From: a virus
Reading direction: 5' to 3' (one strand)
Length of the DNA: 25,228 bases
Virus record (IMG/VR): IMGVR_UViG_3300044611_002050
Location: 1-25,228 of that record
Shown here: piece by piece, positions 17,501-24,511 of the stretch
Layout: each line of letters starts with the position of its first letter
How positions within the stretch are numbered: position 1 is the stretch's first letter
Program-made: the position numbers and the translations under genes
Notes under the pieces: generated by a model
Databases searched by the model: none
What the model was told of the DNA's origin: nothing
What the model saw: only the letters and a program-made list of their open reading frames with translations

Positions 17501-20500
17501 CGTGCTAGTAGGTATATTAACTGGTGTTATGCTTGGAGGTTTTGGTAATACTATATTAGAAAAAGCTGAAAGTTTTCTATTCTGAATTGATTTGATAAAA
17601 TCAGGCGATATAGACTTTATGTCTGGCTTTGGTAAACTAGGTAAAACCTGTTGTGGACGTGATACATTTAAAGATGTAGCTATGAGGGTTGTCCTGTTTT
17701 TGTTGATCCGCTGTTTAAAATCTTCACTAAGTTTATTTGCGGTTTCTTCAAAGGCTCTTACTGTACCAGAAGTGTCTATAGTGGGGTTAGAGGATTTGAT
17801 GTCTTCAATAATTTTTCTCCCCATTGCACTTATGCGCTTCTTAGTAGCTTGCACATAAGTAAAATCTATTTTTTCATCAACGACGCTAAACTCAACATCT
17901 ATAATACGAGATAAATTAGTATTATTTGACTGTTTTGGCTGTGGTATGTTTTCAATGACTGGAATAGCCTCTAAGGGTTTTTGTCGTTGACTTGCTTTTT
18001 TAAGTTTAGATGCAACTTTTCCAGTTATTCCAAGCAAACTTAATAAAGAAGCAACGGTTAACCCATAATTGCCTATAAATTCTAACAGATCGTTAGTTAA
18101 TGCTTTGTCAGCAGATTCAACTTTTCTAGAAATATGTTTAATTGGTAATATTTTGTTAGTTGTTGATTGAGGACTGATAGACAATTCTCTATCAACAACA
18201 GTATCAAAGACATTGCTTGCTGAAAGATTTTTTTCTTTTTCAACAGGAGGGGTAACTACACTAGAAGATTCTGATAGCTTCGCTTGTTTGCTTTCTATTT
18301 GAGGACGTTCAAAAAATCTTAATTGGTAAGGGGTAGATTTTCCAGTCCCTCCTAACGATTGTGGCAAAATGCGGCTCATAGATTGACCCGGCACTGTTAA
18401 CCGCGCCATATTCCCATGATCGGGAAGCATAACAGCAGTAAATCCCATAGAGCGAGCATATTTCTCTAACTGTTGTGGAGTCATGTCTTTTTGACCTTCC
18501 ATAACAGTTAAATTACCTTCTTTTGTTTTACCGAAAAATACTCGCGGGCGTGGTACTTGATAGGCTAATTGCTGTTTTAGCGAGCTATGGTATCCACCTT
18601 TGTAGTTAGCGGGTTTTGGCACTTCATCGTTATATAAAACGTGAAGACCGCCAACAAAAGTGTCATAATCACTTAATTTATTTGATTTTGCACCGCCATA
18701 GCCAAATTTTAATTTTCCTTGTTTATTAATGCCGATAAAACCCCTTTCTTCTGCGGCCGCACGATTACGAGATAACTGCAAAACTTGTTCTCTCTGGACA
18801 ACATCGGCAATCATGTTTACTTGCTGGTTTTTATCTTGCAAGAAAAACCTATCAAACATCGGGCCGGAACTATAGGCGATCGCTTTTCTGTCTTGGAAAG
18901 CTTTTTTATCTACATCAACCTGCTTAACAACCTCTACCCCAGTTGTGGCAGGGTTCATCGTGACTCCCTTAAAGGATTCTGTTTGGATAAACTGCTGTGC
19001 GTTGGCAGGCATCCCACTAGAAACTATAGCAAGAGTAGCTAAAAGCCCTTTAAGAGTAGGATTAGATAATCCTTTTTGTAATTCTTTGATGACTTTAGTG
19101 GTTAACTCTTTTATCTTAGTGGTTAATCTACTTTCTTCTTTTTCAATGCCTATTCCTACACCCTGAATCAGATAACGCCCCGCTTTTTCCCCTTTCCAAG
19201 ATGGCGATCTATTACCTAATTCATCATTTAACCCATCGATAATATTTCGTGCATTTTTTCTAACGATTTTTTCAGCATCGTTATCTTTTAATCCCTTAGC
19301 TAAACCTTCATTAAGGTTTTTACCTGACTCCAAACCACCTTTAGCAAGAATTTGTGTCTGTAAATTATCAACTGACTGTAAAAAGCCACTTAATGATTTA
19401 TTAATACTTGTTGTGTTAAATTCAGGATTAGCTCTCAACGATGCAATTCCCTTTTTAACTTTTTCTAATTGAAAATAAAGACGTTCTAAAGATTGGATAT
19501 CTTTAGTAGTATTAATTTCTTGACCAATGTTTTTTATGCCAATGCCAATTCTCTTGGTAAAATCAGCAGGAATTTCTGTAGTTTCAACTTGGAATCCACT
19601 AAGTTCTTTTTTCCCTAATTTTGTTCTATCACTTGCTTTTGTTGTTAGTAAAAGTCGAGTTAGTTGGTCAGGGTTAAATTTTTCAGTTAATGATTTCCAT
19701 ATTTCCTCTTTTCTGGCTCCTGCTCCCGATGCTGGTACATCAATTCCCTGATCTCTAGCTAATCCTCGTAATTGTTTTACCGTGTAATATTTTGGGTTAA
19801 TTGCCTTGATGTTAGCTGGAATAGGACTACTTACCGGGAAAGCTTTTTCGTCAAAATATGGGGTTATTTCAGTAGTAATTAAAGAACCGGCTTTATCTTT
19901 TGCGGCTTTTAAAAGTTTCTGGGTTTTACCTTCAATTTTTTGCTGTTCTTCTTTGTCAATTAATTTAGGGACGCTACTGGTAGCCGCCCCTAAAAGCTTC
20001 TTAACCCCTTCCCCCGCCATTAACGCCGATCCAGCGACCGCCCCCCCTTGCGCTAAGACGCTGATAGTGCCGTTGGTTAGTTCGGTAACAAGGTTCATTA
20101 CCGCTTCCGTTAACTGTTGTCCCACTCCAAACGGCAAGCCGCTAAAAGCTTGAGTCATTTGTGTGGCTACGGCTTGGATCATTTCCCGACCGCCTGCACT
20201 CATTGCCCCCGCTAGAATGCTTCGCATCTCGTTAACGATTGTGGCATCTAACCCCATCGGGAGTGCGTGGAGAGCGGCCGCTCCTATTGCGGCGGTTCCC
20301 CCTACCTGTAGTGCTTTTTTCCCCAGTCCCACACCGGGAATAGCCATAACGGGACGTTCGATCGCTTTTAGAACGGTGAAAACAATTTGACCGAACTTGA
20401 CGACATCTAGAGAGGCATCCTTGAGAGCGTTTCCAAGTATTCTGCCCGCTTCTTTTACCTCTCTAATTAATACCTGATTTAACAGTTCTGAAATGTTTTC

Positions 20501-23500
20501 TTGCCCTGTTAAAAGCTGTATTTCACCACTACTATCGGGAGTTGATAATCTAGTAGTTAAAGCACTTTTTAAACCCGCTTGGGCTTTAATAGATATATCT
20601 TCTAAGATTTTTTCTAGTGGGCTGTTTCCTCTATCTGTTTCACTACTGCCAAAATCGTCAGGAGCGGGCGGCAAAAGCTTTTGTGAGGATACCTTGTTAA
20701 TTGCATCTACAAAAGCCCGCATTAATTCGGCGTTAGATTTAGCCCACGGGTCAGGCGTGCTATTTTGCCACGGATCGATTAAAGGACTAGCATATTTAGC
20801 CAGAATACCTTTTTTTATTTCATTTAAAGCTTGTTCTATAGAATTTAACGCTGTTATAGCTCTGTCTGTATTTCTGGTTAAGGATTGTTCTAGAAATACA
20901 GTAGGATTAAGCTTCTCAGTTTTTGGCGTAGTAACTTTTTCTTGCTTTGGAGGTATAGAAAATGGTTTTGTTTTAGGGTAGGTTATTTTCTCACCGTATT
21001 GCTGCAAGAGCGTGGGATTAGTTGATCCTAGTTCTATTAATTGTCCTGGCGTGGTTTGTTTTAACTTTTCTGGATCAACGGTTCGTTTTTCAGGTATTGG
21101 CAAAGGGGATTGAAAACCAGACAAAATAGCCCCAGCCACGGCCGTTTTGTCCATCAAACCTTTATACTGATTATTCCCCATCATTCTATCTATGACGGTT
21201 TTCTTGTCTTCAATTTTTTGAGCGGCTGTAGGATTAACCTGTGATCCACCGAAGTCTATAGCCCGAATTCCTTGAGGCGAGAAAAATACGTTAGTTTCGG
21301 CCAAATCATTATGGACAACACCCATTTTTTGTAATGCCGAGTTTAATTGTCCAACCTGTTTATAAAGAATGGTTGCCGCTTTATTGAAGCGAGTTTTTTC
21401 TTTTTGTGCTGTTTTTTCTAAACTTGTTATTTCTTTGTTTAATCTTTCTATTTCAGCTTCATTGCCTTCTTTTGTGACTTTATCTAGCGCAAGGGTAGCA
21501 TCCGCCAATTGTTTCTGAACTTTCTTGAACGGTTGCGCTATTCTAGTTAAAATTTCTTTTAGCGTTTTTCCTTGTATTCTTTCGGTGACGATAGCTTTAT
21601 CGGGAACCGCTTTATAAAGAAGCGGCGATAGTCTCCCCTGTAATTGTTTATATGTTTCTAGTTCATTAGGAGTTGCTATCTTTTTATTAACACCTTCTGG
21701 GTCAATATCGGTTTTATAAACAAATTCATCAGTTAAAAAGGCAAAGGAGCCGTGCATTCCTAGTTCAGGAAAACCCGTACCGATCGCTTTTATTTTGTCT
21801 ATACTAGGGACAATTTCAGCGGTTAGTTCCGTGATTAATTTATTGTACGCAAGAATAGCCGCTTGCCTATTTCTAAATAACTTAGTTACTCTTTGTTTTT
21901 CAGCTTCATAATCAATTTTTTGTAAAGCAGTTAAATTAGATGTTGAAGCAGTATATTCAGGGAATTGCAGATTTAAGTCTCTAACAATTTCTTCTTTGGG
22001 TAAATTTTTGGTAGGAAATGATTTTCCCAAAAAAGCGTTTATTTCGCTTGGGATTGTTTCAGTTGGGAAAAACTTAAGATTTTGTCTGGTTTCGTCCGAT
22101 AAATTCCCGCCTCGACTAACATATTCTTTTGTTACCTTGTCAATCAAGGTAAACATTTCTATTAAAGCGTCTTGATAGGAGCCAAATTTAGAGCCTTCTT
22201 TTCTAAACCATGGAATAGTTTCTGTCTGTAGCTTCCCAGTGCGCTGTTTTACGGTATTGGGATCGAGATTGCCAGCCCACCATGACGGTTTTTCAGAGAC
22301 TTTTCCGGTCTGGAATTCCGTCATGGACTTATTGTATCCTTCTGCCACTTCCTGATATTTCAGAAAACCAGCAAAATCTCTAGCAAGGTTTTCTGGTAAA
22401 TTAACGCCTGACGCTTGAAATTTTTCTTTAAATTGTGATGCAATTTTGTCAAATTGATTTCTTAACTTTGCATAAAATTCTTCTGCTCCTTCCACATCTT
22501 TAAATGCTTCAATTGCGAAGTTATCTTGCATCATTTCTAACACCAAGTCTAAGACATTAGACTTGGTGGTTTGCCCATCGTATCCTTGCAAAAATCTGTG
22601 GAAAGGCAGATCGGTATTAAATTCTCCTGTACTCAACACCGATTCTATTTGATTCATCGAACCGATTAACTCATAAAGCTTATCTCCTGCTTCTACAATT
22701 GCTGATATTTTGCCAGGAGATAAATCTGGAATATTGGCGTTAATTGTTGCAAAAAACTTATTTATAAATTCTATGTTTTTAAAAAGATGTTTCTGATGGT
22801 GATTTGCACTTCCATAGGGGTTTGTGCTTTCTATCCCCATAAATTGATTTGTTTTATTCCCGATCCCTAGAAGCTTGACAAAGCCGAGGGGATCGGACGT
22901 TAGCATCGAAGCCGTGAAGTTTTTGGGTGTGCTTTGGGTTATGTCAACAAAAGGGTAAGCCATTGCTAACGCTTGAGTATCTTTTACTCCCATAAATTGA
23001 GCGGTTCTGGCATATTGAATATTATCCACACCACCCAAAGAATATGAAACAACATTTCCTTTACGTCCTTGCTCTTGAGCAAGCATTGTGTTGGCTAATG
23101 CTTGAGCCGCAGCAGTTGACGGAGTAAAAGCGTCCAAGCTAGACGATATTTGCCTAAAAGCGTTTATTAAGGTGTTTAGAGCTTCTTCCCCTTCTAAAAA
23201 GGTTAAATTCCGAGAAATAAAAGCCTTAAACTGTTTTTCTGCTGGCCTTTCATTTTCTAAATCGGTATCGGTTTCAGGATTTTCTACAGGAATAAATCTT
23301 TTTTGGGGAGCTAACGGCTCTAAAGACATAGCTGCTTTACGCCCGCCTTGCCCCCCTCTAAATTGTGCGCCTCCAATGACGCTAACAACGTCTTCCCCTT
23401 CTTTTAATTTTGGGAAACCCGCCTTTCTTTCACTGTAAATCTTTTGGGCTTCTAGGGAAGTTCTGTAGTCTTTCATTCCCTGTACGAAGCGTAAAAAGGG

Positions 23501-24511
23501 GCTAATTTCTTTTAAAAAAGAATTAAGTATATTAACTACTTTTGTCTGAGGTTGTGCATTTTCTAAAAATCGTTGCATTGATAAATTTGCTATTTCAGCT
23601 TTGGACAACCCCTGTCCTGCATATTGTTTTTGTATTTCCTCTGTTGATTGTTTGAGTATTTTCGATAGTTCAGGGTCTTTTTGAATTAACCTTAATCTTT
23701 CCTTTGTTTTACTTGCAGGAACCGTAGCTATTTCTTGTAGAGTTTTAAACCTTTCTATTACCTGATTTACATTAGTTCTTTTAAAAGCGGCGTTAAATGC
23801 TTTTTCTGTGCTTCCAGAGCGAGTCAATTCTGACAAGTAAGTTTCAAGAACTTGATTTTGTCCTAATAAATATCTGTCTATTTTTTTGATAGCAATAGTT
23901 ATTTTTCTTGCAGCATTGCGTGATGGTTCTACTGCCCAAGTGTTAGAAAATTCTTGTCCGATTCTTTCAAAATAGCCTCTAACAACGTCTCTTAAAACCG
24001 TCGCAGTAGCTTTAAAAGGTAAAGCAATGACGCCTGTTACTAAGCGACTAGCCGCCCCAACAATCCCTCCGCGGCTATAGGATTTTCGGATTTCTGAGGC
24101 AAGGCGAGATGTTGATCGCTCGATCTCTTTTTCTACTTTGTCCTGATACCCCGAAAACCGATGCTCGACCACAAGTCGGGACGGAACTTTTATATCAACG
24201 CTGACACGCTTTAACTCTCGCAACTGCTGATTAAGACTAACAAGTTGCCGATCCTCGACAAATACCCGAATAGGGTTGCGCCGATAGTGATCGCTGGTTT
24301 TATCGAGGTCATCCCGTTTTAACTTAAGGTGATCGTTTAGTTGGTACAACGGGCGATCATCTACTTTTACCCCGATTTTCACCGTCACCCCAGAGCGGGC
24401 GGCCATACGCTGTAGGGAGACAAGTTGACCTTTTGCCCGTGCGATACCAGTATCGTACTGAGTAGTAATTAAACCTAGTCCGATTTCTAGCGTACCTAGT
24501 GAAACGGTCAT
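11555..24511 (-). CDS. Giant tape measure protein with embedded enzyme-like domains
   Basis: 4318 residues from ATG 24511, which overlaps the TGA of the upstream chaperone frame (ATGA) and has AAGGA upstream; an in-frame start at 24556 would overlap that gene further. The N-terminus (SLGTLEIGLGLITTQYDTGI) and C-terminus match tape measure proteins: a TP901-like core at about residues 2540-2820, long Gln/Glu/Arg coiled coils at about 2980-3985, and a Gly-rich C-terminus with GGFVGG. At about 0.15 nm per residue, a fully helical protein would specify a tail near 650 nm. Residues about 170-2470 instead hold globular-looking segments: alpha/beta-hydrolase-like (~443-591), kinase-like (~898-1134), a hydrophobic Gly/Ala stretch (~1397-1510), SAP-like (~1572-1612) and glycosidase-like (~1818-2055). 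The gene sits where lambda H sits: after the G/GT frameshift pair and before the tail peptidase. Confidence 0.9.
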   Translation of the reverse strand: MTVSLGTLEIGLGLITTQYDTGIARAKGQLVSLQRMAARSGVTVKIGVKVDDRPLYQLNDHLKLKRDDLDKTSDHYRRNPIRVFVEDRQLVSLNQQLRELKRVSVDIKVPSRLVVEHRFSGYQDKVEKEIERSTSRLASEIRKSYSRGGIVGAASRLVTGVIALPFKATATVLRDVVRGYFERIGQEFSNTWAVEPSRNAARKITIAIKKIDRYLLGQNQVLETYLSELTRSGSTEKAFNAAFKRTNVNQVIERFKTLQEIATVPASKTKERLRLIQKDPELSKILKQSTEEIQKQYAGQGLSKAEIANLSMQRFLENAQPQTKVVNILNSFLKEISPFLRFVQGMKDYRTSLEAQKIYSERKAGFPKLKEGEDVVSVIGGAQFRGGQGGRKAAMSLEPLAPQKRFIPVENPETDTDLENERPAEKQFKAFISRNLTFLEGEEALNTLINAFRQISSSLDAFTPSTAAAQALANTMLAQEQGRKGNVVSYSLGGVDNIQYARTAQFMGVKDTQALAMAYPFVDITQSTPKNFTASMLTSDPLGFVKLLGIGNKTNQFMGIESTNPYGSANHHQKHLFKNIEFINKFFATINANIPDLSPGKISAIVEAGDKLYELIGSMNQIESVLSTGEFNTDLPFHRFLQGYDGQTTKSNVLDLVLEMMQDNFAIEAFKDVEGAEEFYAKLRNQFDKIASQFKEKFQASGVNLPENLARDFAGFLKYQEVAEGYNKSMTEFQTGKVSEKPSWWAGNLDPNTVKQRTGKLQTETIPWFRKEGSKFGSYQDALIEMFTLIDKVTKEYVSRGGNLSDETRQNLKFFPTETIPSEINAFLGKSFPTKNLPKEEIVRDLNLQFPEYTASTSNLTALQKIDYEAEKQRVTKLFRNRQAAILAYNKLITELTAEIVPSIDKIKAIGTGFPELGMHGSFAFLTDEFVYKTDIDPEGVNKKIATPNELETYKQLQGRLSPLLYKAVPDKAIVTERIQGKTLKEILTRIAQPFKKVQKQLADATLALDKVTKEGNEAEIERLNKEITSLEKTAQKEKTRFNKAATILYKQVGQLNSALQKMGVVHNDLAETNVFFSPQGIRAIDFGGSQVNPTAAQKIEDKKTVIDRMMGNNQYKGLMDKTAVAGAILSGFQSPLPIPEKRTVDPEKLKQTTPGQLIELGSTNPTLLQQYGEKITYPKTKPFSIPPKQEKVTTPKTEKLNPTVFLEQSLTRNTDRAITALNSIEQALNEIKKGILAKYASPLIDPWQNSTPDPWAKSNAELMRAFVDAINKVSSQKLLPPAPDDFGSSETDRGNSPLEKILEDISIKAQAGLKSALTTRLSTPDSSGEIQLLTGQENISELLNQVLIREVKEAGRILGNALKDASLDVVKFGQIVFTVLKAIERPVMAIPGVGLGKKALQVGGTAAIGAAALHALPMGLDATIVNEMRSILAGAMSAGGREMIQAVATQMTQAFSGLPFGVGQQLTEAVMNLVTELTNGTISVLAQGGAVAGSALMAGEGVKKLLGAATSSVPKLIDKEEQQKIEGKTQKLLKAAKDKAGSLITTEITPYFDEKAFPVSSPIPANIKAINPKYYTVKQLRGLARDQGIDVPASGAGARKEEIWKSLTEKFNPDQLTRLLLTTKASDRTKLGKKELSGFQVETTEIPADFTKRIGIGIKNIGQEINTTKDIQSLERLYFQLEKVKKGIASLRANPEFNTTSINKSLSGFLQSVDNLQTQILAKGGLESGKNLNEGLAKGLKDNDAEKIVRKNARNIIDGLNDELGNRSPSWKGEKAGRYLIQGVGIGIEKEESRLTTKIKELTTKVIKELQKGLSNPTLKGLLATLAIVSSGMPANAQQFIQTESFKGVTMNPATTGVEVVKQVDVDKKAFQDRKAIAYSSGPMFDRFFLQDKNQQVNMIADVVQREQVLQLSRNRAAAEERGFIGINKQGKLKFGYGGAKSNKLSDYDTFVGGLHVLYNDEVPKPANYKGGYHSSLKQQLAYQVPRPRVFFGKTKEGNLTVMEGQKDMTPQQLEKYARSMGFTAVMLPDHGNMARLTVPGQSMSRILPQSLGGTGKSTPYQLRFFERPQIESKQAKLSESSSVVTPPVEKEKNLSASNVFDTVVDRELSISPQSTTNKILPIKHISRKVESADKALTNDLLEFIGNYGLTVASLLSLLGITGKVASKLKKASQRQKPLEAIPVIENIPQPKQSNNTNLSRIIDVEFSVVDEKIDFTYVQATKKRISAMGRKIIEDIKSSNPTIDTSGTVRAFEETANKLSEDFKQRINKNRTTLIATSLNVSRPQQVLPSLPKPDIKSISPDFIKSIQNRKLSAFSNIVLPKPPSITPVNIPTSTASINKLGETAKDYIDVIYKVIDEGEKVEKKIKQLAKNYTETPSPQEASNIPAQAGLGGSGGGKKPPRPPRIAASASPEPEPKKEKFDVSKEAEKALKDIQKAREAINKLDKEEEKLKNLKIELGIEPKTTREKILGDWNKKRDNIFNALDSIEKAGVSSGFTDGIVTGLKTAIAQADGFINFLSVGGKALRTLDKELDAATGGMINLRKASLAVIGGFALFKTAEFLLEPLFFAIQDLPFRVQQAVTDSLLAFTELQQIRINLDIAGVNNVDTAIDGLRNRADELGISFRESAKQYAQFQIVTTGSPLQAQGDDIFEGFQSALAVRQTNPQQQTETFRAINQMAARSVLSVEEFTQQLTESGGLYDALIVAARAMGMTTAEFYRQASAGQLLSQDVIPRLAAEYERLSAGGIGASSKTLQAEMNRYQNNIEQLSMSTGEKFGVVAYPALQLLNTLLKGLNDNLGLVATVSASAVIATIGLLGKSVLQFSAATRLGQGLIASYNASLFAMGVTAGQTTTKMQMLSATAKVAGGVLKATIGAMIVPAATIVALQTFYDIFENGDANLKNSLQTLKESRKVLEDLGKIEPENENKNLWNKFFPDMNLSGTEKFFNVLTVGTVYTFKRNNAVRDQQENLKNIREGAEGLETNLKTYQTVLSDTAGIDKFIDSLQGLRNSLAQVRAERAIAANKEDFAAVARLNEREQELMKQEQEAIDRRLGSVGSRITADLQVAEAALAALEEEYQKSGGTLKNYGAKSERLKGIIAGLKAEQQNYLNVLRDQEKEYKKLQYAFNRTLNAQENRNFINARQSLNRQIGNELAFALGQLNEYEFNVKVREESLQTAKEKFASLQTTASETGAKLSSRITEAADKTLSTYFKDDLKRLGVGNFSEAIARNLLSPEAIERVMSENSGDLESNAALKNILEMAKTYATTRQEILQSEKEIQSINREIITERKRRQLSEKQAANEILIAGQQEKLYSSTPTGKLRSLQPAETRVSLEELYKQLAVEQERLAANVDDPLQIRSNIARIKTNIARTRLTLRDQQNDLVEFYTTTAIEIEATNKQIGLTARTASNQVKTFARDQTLIEISKLYKQLAFEQSKLVGTLKGDPLEVKANIARIQLQIEQAKLSLRDQTTDIEDYYTGLQRQVVDLRVSIEDYQIQSAREVRGFKEAYGDMIRGLQRSLIEAENEFRASQRSLENQRLQVSMLSGRTPGVSSLQKQLDDLILQYRDEIASIQGEADSLRTRPLDIRDQSIQFARQLRDIQEQIYDAERNRLKQLRDFWMQQVQIVRELSQQQLTFKSLNEIWAGILENSKKLLAKSGKIAGGKVPNVALAIGEAPNNSESSEQYRQGTPNNPRTLQRGDYIDYGNGRIYKYDPSPNYDPKTMRYRSPVNADEIRHPSVVQQVGTSGSEEFDRLLMRSGLYKNWEGFTREVLNPNLQPLTPEERANYNAGNVGRYSGVLTGQPQANIPLTPLPTFDYDRARELDTQIRITREKTLQNQKEENLLKLERARRENLDRIAGLIQQTQEARIQAEIGLRDTGDTSTDLMRSSKGYLTFSEKIEQARRNGSREIEKQRESIQSQIRSLDQLTSDFAKNSEETRARLFQDTGNDDAFKALEAENKRNTAILEGYKALDNQLSVYGQIRGEAAAMRMIEDERVAALERYNNLIADGIDAGNRMNPLGTLFSAGEAQKLRIEADFARRRLELQRYAQEGALSPTQLFEMSAALDKMQQANLASAFIEANPAVGAFGDLLRSAFTGGRDTLQQMLNVLTSFLQKIGEMAANQLLMQIFGGSGRASSPVPSGGGGGGLLGGAISLFTGSLGGFSSPIASTPFTGASNFSLGTGFSLFSSGGKIGADAPIEKNVISAFRRERSMSGGRNPRLIVANEDEYVIPANEAKSYLEYKNAPIKNYASGGFVGGTGYSVTTSNNNSSNQSLSITNVSNVTIESRNDMGYSLTQLKERENAQNERTKRRFFG
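14069..14506 (-). repeat. 90-residue direct repeat in the tape measure coiled coil
   Basis: LYKQLAVEQERL...DPLQIRSNIARIK and LYKQLAFEQSKL...DPLEVKANIARIQ begin exactly 270 bases apart (CTT at 14500 and 14230). Each copy continues to LTLRDQ or LSLRDQ and an FYTT/YYTG end (about 55 clearly similar residues). Copies are at 14343-14506 and 14069-14236. Duplication of a helical module would lengthen the tail. Confidence 0.65.
18350..19060 (-). other. Phosphodiester-glycosidase-like segment behind a signal-peptide-like stretch
   Basis: Residues about 1818-2055 of the tape measure. It begins with GLLATLAIVSSGMPANAQQ, which looks like an export signal with an AxA cleavage site although it is internal. 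Then come SSGPMFDRFF, RGFIGINKQGKLKFGYGG and a C-terminal PRPRVFFGKTKEGNLTVMEG with LEKYARSMGFTAVMLPDHGN (D2031). The last part resembles NAGPA/DUF2233 glycosidases, where ARTAIG and a final LDGGGS occur at these places. The Gly-rich end is altered here, so activity is uncertain. Confidence 0.4.
19680..19798 (-). other. SAP/HeH-like helix pair in the tape measure
   Basis: Residues about 1572-1612: YYTVKQLRGLARDQGIDVPA followed by GARKEEIWKSLTEKF. The T(V/L)xxLrxLAxxxGI..P...RKxEIwxxL spacing is that of SAP or Rho N-terminal-like motifs, which bind DNA or RNA. A DNA-binding element would be unusual but sensible in a protein sharing the tail channel with the genome. Confidence 0.4.
19985..20325 (-). 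other. Hydrophobic Gly/Ala segment in the tape measure
   Basis: Residues about 1397-1510, rich in Gly and Ala (AAIGAAALHALPMGLD, then AQGGAVAGSALMAGEG). The GC-rich DNA contrasts with its AT-rich surroundings. Tape measure proteins often carry such membrane-active stretches, proposed to open the inner membrane during DNA entry. Confidence 0.45.
21110..21820 (-). other. Protein-kinase-like domain embedded in the tape measure
   Basis: Residues about 898-1134. Visible elements in canonical order: a Gly-containing segment (IGTGFPELGMHGS), a strand with a candidate ATP-anchoring Lys (FVYKTD, K933), a helix with Glu (NELETYKQL, E950/E952), a hinge-like IVTERIQGKTL, a coiled-coil insert, a catalytic loop VVHNDLAETNVF (H1067, D1069, N1074), then AIDFGGSQ (D1086). 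The HND to DFG spacing is 17 residues, normal for kinases. It resembles RIO/Bud32/LPS-kinase-type catalytic loops more than Ser/Thr kinases of the HRD type. All key residues are present. Confidence 0.68.
22740..23185 (-). other. Alpha/beta-hydrolase-like segment in the tape measure
   Basis: Residues about 443-591. GNVVSYSLGGVD (S491 as candidate nucleophile) is a lipase-type nucleophile elbow preceded by a helix (AAAQALANTMLAQ) and followed by AMAYPFVDIT, the usual neighbours of a SLGG elbow. NPYGSANHHQKHLFKN supplies a candidate catalytic His (H571, H572 or H575) about 80 residues later. The Gly before the elbow Tyr/Ser is absent (SYSLGG rather than GHSLGG). Family-level call only. Confidence 0.42.

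Larger units (their letters stand above)
17100..24000 (-). other. AT-rich block inside the tape measure gene (possible inserted cargo)
   Basis: By eye, this stretch is clearly more AT-rich than the tape measure parts on either side, with sample lines near one third G+C against about half at 24061-24120. A GC-richer island at about 19980-20460 encodes the hydrophobic Gly/Ala segment. Reading frame and direction are continuous throughout, with no internal stop. It looks like two AT-rich insertions, or one insertion split by an ancestral segment. Confidence 0.55.

Noticed and set aside
20493-20981. 162-residue plus-strand open frame
   Set aside because: Antisense to the tape measure gene, no ribosome site, and Ser/Phe/Leu-rich low-complexity translation typical of a shadow frame.
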